A stretch of 21,235 nt of DNA, taken from assembly GCA_900540945.1 (NCBI GenBank), contig UQHQ01000032.1:1-21235 (forward strand), read 5' to 3'. A program made the position numbers and the translations under genes. A model generated the notes under the pieces. The model was not told the origin of the DNA, did no database searches, and saw only the letters and a list, made by a program, of their open reading frames with translations. This document shows, piece after piece, positions 7,458-15,333 of the stretch. The first letter of the stretch is position 1; each line of letters opens with the position of its first letter. The stretch comes from an uncultured Collinsella sp. (lineage in GTDB: Bacteria; Actinomycetota; Coriobacteriia; Coriobacteriales; Coriobacteriaceae).

Positions 7458-8909
7458 CTAGAAGCTGACATCGAAGCCAGCGCCAGCGCCCTCTTCATCG
7501 GTGGTCGGAACGCCCTTTGCCTTGTTGTAGGCAAAGATCAAGACGATCGGCACGATAAAGGCGATGAGATTGCCAGCCACATACCACACGAGGGTCTCGG
7601 GCGTGACGATGAGCAGGCCAAGCACGCCGGTCAGACCCTGACCGATAGCGCGTACCTCAAAGAGCTTGACGAAGGCACCGCCGCAGCCTGCACCGATGCA
7701 AGCGCAGAGGAACGGAATGATCGAGTAGCGCATGTTTGCAGCAAAGATTGCGGGCTCGGAGATTCCGACCAGCGTCGGGATAAAGGACGACATGCAGATG
7801 TTGCGCTCTTTGGAATGCTTCTTATGAATGAGGTACATGCCGATGGCGCCGCCGCCCTGGGCGATGATGGAAACCGACCAGATGGCCTGGATGTAGTTGA
7901 AGCCAGTCGTGGCAACGAGGTTTGCCTCGATACCCTGGATGAACTGATGCGTACCGGTAACGACAAGCGGCTGCAGGAACGCGGCGAAGACAAAGGCACC
8001 AAAGACGCCCATCCTGTTGTACAGGATATCGATTACGCCGCCGAGGACGTCGCCGATCAGGTTGCCGAGCGGGCCGAACACGGTGAACAGGGCGACGTTA
8101 GCAAGAATCAGGGTAACGGTCGGGACGAAAACGAACGAGACGACCTCGGGGATGTACTTCTGGGCAATCTTCTCGACCTTGGCCATAAACCAGGCAGTCA
8201 GGATTGCGGGGAACACACCGCCCTGGAAAGCAACCATGGGAATGGAGAGCGGACCAAAGTTCCAGTACTCAGCACCCGTCGGATCCATAACGAACGCGTT
8301 ACGGTTCATAAGGCTCGGGTGAACCATGACGATACCGACGAGGATACCCAGGATCGGGTTACCGCCAAAACGCTTGACCGCGCTGTACATAACCAGGACA
8401 GGCAGGTAGTCGAAAGTGGTGGCAATAATGGCAAAGAAGCTTGCGAGGTTCTTGAGGAACTCGCTGTGGTCGGCAAGGCTGCCCTCCATGCCGAAGAGTC
8501 CGTTGGCAACGATCAGCGACTTAAGGCCGATGATGATAGCAGCGCCGACAAAAGCGGGAATGATGGGGATAAAGATATCCGAGAATACCTTAAGGACCGA
8601 GAAGAACTTGCCCTTCTTGTCCGCCTCGGCGCCCTTGACCTCGGAAGCGCTGATCTCCTTAACGCCCGTCAGAGCCATAAACTCGTCGTAGACCTTGTTG
8701 ACGGTACCGGTACCGAAGATGATCATGAGCTGGCCGCTGTTGTACAGCACGCCCTTGACGCCATCGATGTTCTCGAGCTCGGCCTTGTTGTACTTGCTCG
8801 TATCCTTGAGCACCAGACGCAGACGCGTAACGCAATGCGTGGCGCCCTCGATGTTCTCCAGACCGCCGACGTTATCGACGACTTGCTGAGACACTGCTTT
8901 GTAGTCCAT
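7458..8909 (-). CDS. scrA: PTS EIIBC, sucrose/beta-glucoside (Glc superfamily) type
   Basis: An inner-membrane phosphotransferase permease that imports and phosphorylates a sugar. The 483-residue product has an N-terminal EIIB domain with the phosphorylated Cys26 in ATHCVTRLRLVL and a GVKGV segment, then a multi-helix EIIC domain from about residue 105 (FIPIIPAFVGAAIIIG onward). There is no C-terminal EIIA, so phosphate must come from a separate EIIA-Glc-type protein not seen here. It is flanked by two GH32 genes under a LacI regulator, which points to sucrose or a fructose-containing oligosaccharide; sequence alone does not settle trehalose, beta-glucoside or sucrose. The ATG at 8909 is preceded by GGAGAGG; the ATG four codons upstream abuts AAAGGA and is less likely. 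The symbol is assigned by context. Confidence 0.85.
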   Translation of the reverse strand: MDYKAVSQQVVDNVGGLENIEGATHCVTRLRLVLKDTSKYNKAELENIDGVKGVLYNSGQLMIIFGTGTVNKVYDEFMALTGVKEISASEVKGAEADKKGKFFSVLKVFSDIFIPIIPAFVGAAIIIGLKSLIVANGLFGMEGSLADHSEFLKNLASFFAIIATTFDYLPVLVMYSAVKRFGGNPILGILVGIVMVHPSLMNRNAFVMDPTGAEYWNFGPLSIPMVAFQGGVFPAILTAWFMAKVEKIAQKYIPEVVSFVFVPTVTLILANVALFTVFGPLGNLIGDVLGGVIDILYNRMGVFGAFVFAAFLQPLVVTGTHQFIQGIEANLVATTGFNYIQAIWSVSIIAQGGGAIGMYLIHKKHSKERNICMSSFIPTLVGISEPAIFAANMRYSIIPFLCACIGAGCGGAFVKLFEVRAIGQGLTGVLGLLIVTPETLVWYVAGNLIAFIVPIVLIFAYNKAKGVPTTDEEGAGAGFDVSF

Positions 8910-8954
8910 GTTCCTCTCCATTCCTTTACGAAATCATAAGACGTTTTGATGCCA

Positions 8955-10337
8955 TTACAGAGACGCGATCGTTGCATTTGCGCACTTGAGCGTACCGTCG
9001 GTGACCGTTAGTGCCACACCCTGGCCCTGCTTATTGCAGAAGCGAGCGTTGAGCGCAACATCATCGACAAAGATGGTCGCGATATCGTCGTCAACGACCA
9101 GGCGCACATGATGAGTGCCCTCGCCCTTAAAGAACAACGGACGCTCGAGGCCCATGTTGTTGACCTGGAACCACGGATACTGGGGGGCCGCCGTAAACTC
9201 GAGCTTGCCCTCACGCAGGTTGGCGCGGAACTCATAGGCAAGACCGGACTCGGCGTCCTCGGCAAGCTTCACCGAGAAGCCGGCAGCGTCACCGGCGAGC
9301 TCGATGTCGGCATCGAGCATATAGGTGGAACCGGCATCCGCGGCGAGCACCTGCTCGACCTTGCCCGACTCGCAGGAAAGCTCAAAGGCCTCGACTGCCT
9401 TAGCCTCGCCAAAGGCGCCAAGCATGCTGTCAGGGAGCTTGGTGCCGAGCGTTCCGTCGGCACGCTGAACGATCTCGAGAGGCATAAAGGTGCCACCCCA
9501 CAGGTAAGAGCTGGGATCGCCACCCTCGTCACGCGTAGGAACCCAACCAAAGAGAACGCGGCGCTCGCCATCAAATGCGGTACGCGCGGCATAGTACGCG
9601 CGGCCATCGAATGAATCGTCAGCAGGAGTGATCCAAGGACCGTTGATGGAGCGAGACATGCGGTAACGGGTCTTGTTGCCATCACTGTACTCGGAGAACA
9701 CCAGATACCACCAGTCGCCCATCTTAAAGAGATCAGGCATCTCGAACATGGTGTAAAGGCCCGGATTCCACCAGTCGCCCTGGAACTCCCAGGTATCCAG
9801 GTCCTTGGAGGTGAACTTGACCAGACGCCCGGTCATCAGACGCTTGTCCTCGCCCACGCGCGTGCCGAGGATGAGCATGTACTCTTCGTTCTCCTCATCC
9901 CAAAGCACAAAGGGATCGCGCCAGTTGCGGTCATCGTAACCTTCCTGGGGCGGAAGCAGCGTCTCGGCGATGTTCTTCTCCCACCTGACGGCGTCGTCAC
10001 TCGTTGCGTGAAGAAGAACCTGCTTCATCAAGCGTGCGCGGACCTTATCGCGATTGCAACCAGTGTAGAGCGCATGGTACTTGTCGCCCACCTTAAACAC
10101 CGTGCCGGCATAAACATACTGGTCGACTTCCTCGTCGCCGCCACGCTCAAGGCTCTCGCCAAAGTCCTTGTAGTTGACGAAATCCTTGGTCGTCGCGAGT
10201 GCCCAACCAAACGGCTCTCCGAAAGGACCGGGGTTTCGCGTGTCACGCTGGTGATAGAGATAGAACGTGCCGTCCTCGCCGTACGGCATGATGTCGCCTA
10301 CCCAAATTCCCTCAGGCTGGTAATACACCTTGTGCAT
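8955..10337 (-). CDS. Divergent GH32-like glycoside hydrolase
   Basis: A 460-residue five-blade propeller protein with a C-terminal beta-sandwich, related to GH32 but without the WxNDPNG motif. The N-terminus reads QPEGIWVGDIMPY, so the nucleophile would be Asp15 in the GD pair. WRDPF (139-143, Asp141) and FEMPD (198-202, Glu199) supply the other two catalytic acids, with Met replacing the Cys of ECP. All three acids are thus retained. No signal peptide is seen, so it acts inside the cell. It is the first gene after the LacI-controlled promoter, 45 bases before the PTS gene, and presumably handles an imported fructoside distinct from sucrose 6-phosphate. The ATG at 10337 follows AAAGGAAG. Exact substrate unknown. 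Confidence 0.8.
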   Translation of the reverse strand: MHKVYYQPEGIWVGDIMPYGEDGTFYLYHQRDTRNPGPFGEPFGWALATTKDFVNYKDFGESLERGGDEEVDQYVYAGTVFKVGDKYHALYTGCNRDKVRARLMKQVLLHATSDDAVRWEKNIAETLLPPQEGYDDRNWRDPFVLWDEENEEYMLILGTRVGEDKRLMTGRLVKFTSKDLDTWEFQGDWWNPGLYTMFEMPDLFKMGDWWYLVFSEYSDGNKTRYRMSRSINGPWITPADDSFDGRAYYAARTAFDGERRVLFGWVPTRDEGGDPSSYLWGGTFMPLEIVQRADGTLGTKLPDSMLGAFGEAKAVEAFELSCESGKVEQVLAADAGSTYMLDADIELAGDAAGFSVKLAEDAESGLAYEFRANLREGKLEFTAAPQYPWFQVNNMGLERPLFFKGEGTHHVRLVVDDDIATIFVDDVALNARFCNKQGQGVALTVTDGTLKCANATIASL

Positions 10338-10380
10338 CCGAGACTTCCTTTCCCACAAGATACTAACTCGGTACAACTGC

Positions 10381-10409
10381 AAGATATGTCAATCGTTTTC
10401 ATATGTCAA
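10381..10409 (-). promoter_or_regulatory. Strong sigma70-type promoter of the sugar operon
   Basis: On the minus strand a consensus -35 TTGACA (10409-10404) and a -10 TATCTT (10386-10381) are exactly 17 bases apart. The transcript would start near 10374, about 37 bases before the GH32 ATG at 10337. Two LacI-type sites overlap the -35 box and fill the spacer, so bound repressor would block polymerase directly. Confidence 0.75.
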
Positions 10410-10418
10410 ACGTTTTCA
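10387..10418. promoter_or_regulatory. Tandem LacI-family operators (two sites, 17-bp period)
   Basis: TGTCAATCGTTTTCA (10387-10401) and TGTCAAACGTTTTCA (10404-10418) differ at one base and repeat every 17 bp. Each has the central CG typical of LacI/GalR operators. One site lies within the promoter spacer and the other covers the -35 box. Confidence 0.7.
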
Positions 10419-10450
10419 CACTAATACGTCTTTTCGCAGTTCCAGTCGTC

Positions 10451-10465
10451 GGCAAACGGTTGACA
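10451..10465. promoter_or_regulatory. Upstream LacI-family operator
   Basis: On the minus strand TGTCAACCGTTTGCC matches the tandem operators at most positions and is centred 47 bp upstream of the nearer one. It lies between lacI and the sugar promoter and may allow cooperative or looped binding. A weaker copy of the half-site (GCGAACGG) follows at about 10473. Confidence 0.5.
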
Positions 10466-10521
10466 TATGCCGGCGAACGGTCATCAGAGGCGTTTGAGGA
10501 ATTCTTTTGGCACGGGATGAA

Positions 10522-11532
10522 CTACGCGGTTTTGCCCTCAATGAGTTCAACGGGGAGCTTGGTATTCGATTCGGGCTTTTCACCGTTAACAAGAGCGATG
10601 ATGGATTGCGCCGCGAGCTCTCCGATGCGATCGATATCTTGCCGAACGGTTGTTAAGTCAGGCATAAACGTCATAGTGCGGCGGGCGCCATCCGCGCCCA
10701 CGACCTTAATATCGTCCGGAGCGCTCAAGCCGCGCCGCTTCATCACGTTGAGGCAGAGGGCCGCCATCGTGTCGTCTCCCGCAAAGATGCCGTCAATATC
10801 GGGGTTCTCATCGAGGATCTTCGCAACGACCGCACTCTTTTCGTCGTCGGACTTAACGAACTCGACCTCACGGACAAGCGCGGGCAAACCGGCCTGCTCC
10901 ACAACATCGTGGTAGGCATCGGTACGCTTATTGGCAGGCATACGCATGCGGCTATTGTTGCGCAGGCACAAGATGCGCGAACACCCGTCATCGATCAGGC
11001 GACGCGTGGCAAGTTCGCCGATGCCATAGCTGTCGCTCGCAATCTGAACAGAGGTCTCGCCAAGGTCGCAGTCGATACCAACCAGACTCAAGCCCATCTC
11101 GGCATACGCCTCGGCACCGATATTAAGCGAGTTGACGATGACGCCATCAACCATATTGCGCCGAAGCATATCGATATAAGAACGCTCAAGATCAGGTCGA
11201 TTGGCGCTATTGCACAGCAACATCTTAAAACCGTTTTCGGCCAGGGTACGCTCAACGGCTTGGACCGCTTGGGCATGAAACGGGCTGCTGACATAGGGGA
11301 CGATCATACCTATTAGATTCAGGCGACCGTTGAGCATGGCACGGGCGATATCGTTGGGCGTATAGTTGATGCGCTTCATCGCGGCATGGACCTTATCGCG
11401 GGTCTCTTGGCTAATATAGCCTCGATTATTAAGCACGCGAGATACCGTAGTAGGCGAAACCCCCGCCACCGCTGCAACTTCCTTGATACCAGGCTTAACC
11501 GTATCCTTAGAACGAGCACCCTCGCGAGCCAT
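10522..11532 (-). CDS. LacI/GalR-family transcriptional repressor
   Basis: A DNA-binding regulator with a sugar-sensing periplasmic-binding-protein fold. The 336-residue product has the N-terminal helix-turn-helix (residues 16-35, IKEVAAVAGVSPTTVSRVLN), the hinge helix near 60-70, and an effector domain beginning LIGMIVPYVSSPFH. The start is the ATG at 11532, with GGGGGAGG five bases upstream. It is the first gene of the sugar locus and lies on the same strand as the genes it is likely to control. The same operator sequence lies upstream of its own start, which suggests autoregulation. The effector is likely a sugar or sugar phosphate of the pathway; which one is not visible from sequence. 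ScrR-like by context. Confidence 0.92.
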   Translation of the reverse strand: MAREGARSKDTVKPGIKEVAAVAGVSPTTVSRVLNNRGYISQETRDKVHAAMKRINYTPNDIARAMLNGRLNLIGMIVPYVSSPFHAQAVQAVERTLAENGFKMLLCNSANRPDLERSYIDMLRRNMVDGVIVNSLNIGAEAYAEMGLSLVGIDCDLGETSVQIASDSYGIGELATRRLIDDGCSRILCLRNNSRMRMPANKRTDAYHDVVEQAGLPALVREVEFVKSDDEKSAVVAKILDENPDIDGIFAGDDTMAALCLNVMKRRGLSAPDDIKVVGADGARRTMTFMPDLTTVRQDIDRIGELAAQSIIALVNGEKPESNTKLPVELIEGKTA

Positions 11533-11552
11533 AGCACCCTCCCCCATCAACA

Positions 11553-11567
11553 TGTCATACGTTTACA
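11553..11567. promoter_or_regulatory. LacI-family operator upstream of lacI (autoregulation)
   Basis: TGTCATACGTTTACA agrees with the sugar-operon operators at 13 of 15 positions and ends 20 bases before the LacI ATG. It would lie at or just after the lacI promoter, so the repressor probably limits its own synthesis. The promoter itself is not clear to me. Confidence 0.6.
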
Positions 11568-11712
11568 TACGAACAAAGCATACCCCAACAAGAGCGGGAA
11601 GACGGTAACAGCACAAGTAAGTAAACGACTCATCCAAATAATTAGGAGAGTTCCGCCTAAAGGGTGACTACACAGGACCCCAGCCGGGGCTGTTTGGGCT
11701 ACCTCCCAAAAC

Positions 11713-11781
11713 TTTCCACAGGACGCAAGAAGCCCTCGCCGCACGAAGTGCGCAGCGAGAGCTTCTTGCATGTCCGAGGAC
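11713..11781 (+). repeat. Nested palindrome, repeat-family copy B (partly degenerate)
   Basis: TTTCCACAGGACG (11713-11725) and ATGTCCGAGGAC (11770-11781) flank a stem of 15 bp with one mismatch (11725-11739 against 11755-11769), capped by CGCACGAAGTGCG (11740-11752). The cap is identical to copy A read on the minus strand, while the stem sequence differs yet still pairs. The left outer flank CCCAAAACTTTCC matches copy A at 12 of 13 bases, but the right outer arm has lost pairing. This copy lies between grcA and lacI. Confidence 0.8.
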
Positions 11782-11805
11782 ACCAATTTAATTTAGCGTG
11801 GTTCC

Positions 11806-11949
11806 CTAAAGGGCGACAACGCAGGAGACCCGGCAAGGCCGGGAGCACTTTGTCTCGCAAACATTCCGCAGCCGCGAAGCGGCGAGGACGTTTGAGAGGC
11901 AAAGTGCGTAGGCCCTACCGGGCCTCCGGTGGGAGTTGAGTCCCTTTAG
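11806..11949 (+). repeat. Nested palindrome, repeat-family copy C
   Basis: The core is an 18-base stem (11845-11862 against 11890-11907, 16 pairs) around ATTCCGCA, a GCCGC-GAA-GCGGC hairpin (11871-11883) and GAGGAC. The same TCCGCA/GAGGA internal loop occurs in copies A and B. An outer stem CTAAAGGG (11806-11813) pairs with CCCTTTAG (11942-11949), and CAAC (11817-11820) with GTTG (11935-11938). The right outer arm covers the TAA of grcA. A related start (CCTAAAGGG followed by TGAC) lies at 11656, 149 bp earlier, so two units are in tandem. It may act as a 3' end for the pfl transcript. Confidence 0.75.
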
Positions 11950-12197
11950 AACTTGTCGTGGAAGGTACGCGCAATGACCTCGTCCTGCTGCTCCTTGGTG
12001 AGCGTGTGGAAGTTCACGGCATAGCCGGAAACGCGGATGGTCAGCTGCGGGTACTTCTCGGGGTGAGCCTGAGCGTCGAGCAGCGTCTCACGGTTGAAGA
12101 CGTTGATGTTCAGGTGGTGGCCACCCTTCTCGGCGTAAGCGTCGAGCATGTGGACCAGGTTATCGGCCTGAGTCTCGGAAACTTCAGAAACCTTCAT
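11946..12197 (-). CDS. grcA: Stand-alone glycyl radical domain of pyruvate formate-lyase
   Basis: An 83-residue protein equal to the C-terminal end of a full-length PFL. It contains GGHHLNINVFNRE, YPQLTIRVSGYAVNF with the radical Gly58, and a final EQQDEVIARTFHDKF. In E. coli the similar GrcA (YfiD) is a spare part for oxygen-damaged PFL. Here the adjacent PflB lacks this domain altogether, so this protein should be an obligatory second subunit, activated by PflA. The ATG at 12197 has AAGGAG seven bases upstream (AAGGAGACACATT-ATG). It lies 85 bases after the pflB core, on the same strand. The open frame extends 15 codons further, but those residues (RRFRPAPINRRR) are unlike the family and cover a hairpin. 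Confidence 0.92.
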   Translation of the reverse strand: MKVSEVSETQADNLVHMLDAYAEKGGHHLNINVFNRETLLDAQAHPEKYPQLTIRVSGYAVNFHTLTKEQQDEVIARTFHDKF

Positions 12198-12220
12198 AAT
12201 GTGTCTCCTTCGATTAATAG

Positions 12221-12281
12221 GCGCCGGCCGAAACCGGCGCACTAATCAGTAATCGTTATTGTTAGTATAGCACTAACAATA
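12221..12281 (-). promoter_or_regulatory. Two hairpins between pflB core and grcA
   Basis: The first hairpin is a 10-bp stem (12272-12281 with 12257-12266, TATTGTTAGT type) starting one base after the pflB stop. The second is a 7-bp GCGCCGG/CCGGCGC stem (12234-12240 with 12221-12227), 23 bases before the grcA ATG. Neither has a U-run, so they are poor intrinsic terminators. They may instead be processing or stability elements that set the ratio of the two PFL parts. Confidence 0.6.
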
Positions 12282-12282
12282 G

Positions 12283-14334
<2,052 letters not shown>

Positions 14335-14883
14335 TGTGTAACCACGCTCCTAGTTACGTGTAATGCGGCGCTCTCTCACACCGCTGCTTATTGAATTCTT
14401 GAATTTTCGGCTTGCACTACCGGCTTCTTCCGTTCTTCACCACATGTTGGTGCAGGGAAAAACGTTTGTCCACCTTGGAACTGCAACCCAAAACCCAAGA
14501 TTTCACCCGTTTGAGAAGGATAACATAGCGACCCTCTCCATCTGGGCTGTTATATGTTTCTTTTTTTATATCATAAGGGCGTTTTTTACAAACCCGCAGG
14601 AAATGCGAGCGTGAACAACTACCGTTCACCGATTTGTTTGGTTTTTTCCTTGCCTTTGTACGACGTTCACTCTAGCTGTTATGCCAGCTTTATCAGGGTA
14701 AAGTACCTCTGAGTAGGTTTTGGGACATGCCCAGAGATCTACCCCTAGCCTTGCTGATACCGACGGTGTACGGAGGTCGCCTAAAGGTAGTTTTCTAGGC
14801 ATGACCCAAAAATTACCGTATAGGGTGCGCGTGCAAGGGTATCATCTTTCACCGAAAATAGTTTCTAGTGTTAGGGGTTTTCG
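14335..14883. other. Divergent intergenic region between pflB and marR
   Basis: I see no credible gene here; short open frames lack family features and ribosome binding sites. It is more AT-rich than its surroundings. On the minus strand TTGTAA and TAAAAA are 17 bases apart near 14563-14591 and could drive pflB with a long leader. An inverted repeat GTGAAC-N7-GTTCAC lies at 14611-14629. Two similar imperfect stems with GTAGGTTTTGGG and GGTAGTTTT lie near 14713-14747 and 14786-14817. Binding proteins are not identifiable. I find no clear FNR (TTGAT-N4-ATCAA) or Rex site. Confidence 0.4.
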
Positions 14884-14892
14884 GTGGAAGAT
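14844..14892 (+). promoter_or_regulatory. 15-bp inverted repeat spanning the marR start codon
   Basis: ATCTTTCACCGAAAA (14844-14858) pairs with TTTTCGGTGGAAGAT (14878-14892) with a single G-U wobble. The right arm contains the GTG start (14884-14886), and the 19-base loop holds the probable ribosome binding site TTAGGGG. GGT/ACC just outside can extend the stem past a 3-base bulge. It could be a MarR operator, an mRNA hairpin that hides the start, or both. Confidence 0.6.
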
Positions 14893-15333
14893 ACCGATTT
14901 CCGTGAGCTTGGGCGTCAGCTCCTTACCGAGTTCGGCAGCATGCATCAGCGCATTTCGCGCTTTGCGGACAAAGCCCTCGGCGGCGAGATGGCCGTCATG
15001 CGCGCCCTCATACTCGCCGGCGGTTCGCTCACGCCGAGCGAACTCGCTGATCGCGCCTGGGTCTCGAGTGCCCGCATCGCCAATATCCTACGCGCTCTCG
15101 AAGCCAAGGGCTGGGTCGAGCGCGAGCACTCAAAGACCGACCGTCGTCGCGTACACGTCACGGTAACCGACAAAGGATTCCAGGATCTCGAAATCAAACG
15201 TCGGGAATTCGAGAACCGCACCGCGGCCTTCCTCGAGCAGCTCGGCGAAACAGATACCCAGGAGATGGTGCGTCTTCTAAGGCGTGCCAACGAAATTATC
15301 GACCGCAATCAAGAAAGGAGAGATGCCGAGTGA
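14884..15333 (+). CDS. MarR-family transcriptional regulator
   Basis: A 149-residue winged-helix regulator. Residues 35-105 form the DNA-binding region (MRALILAGGSLTPSELADRA, then the recognition helix and the DRRRVHVTVTDKG wing). The C-terminal helices (from about 115) would form the dimer interface. Translation starts at GTG 14884, with AGGGG six bases upstream; the start lies within an inverted repeat. The stop overlaps the GTG of the next gene (GTGA), so marR and the two ABC genes form one operon. MarR proteins placed this way usually repress the exporter operon until a ligand binds. The ligand is unknown. Confidence 0.92.
   Translation: MEDTDFRELGRQLLTEFGSMHQRISRFADKALGGEMAVMRALILAGGSLTPSELADRAWVSSARIANILRALEAKGWVEREHSKTDRRRVHVTVTDKGFQDLEIKRREFENRTAAFLEQLGETDTQEMVRLLRRANEIIDRNQERRDAE

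Noticed and set aside
14363..14614. 83-codon plus-strand open frame with a hydrophobic end in the pflB-marR gap
   Set aside because: No ribosome binding site, poor codon use compared with neighbours, and the hydrophobic stretch comes from a T-run.
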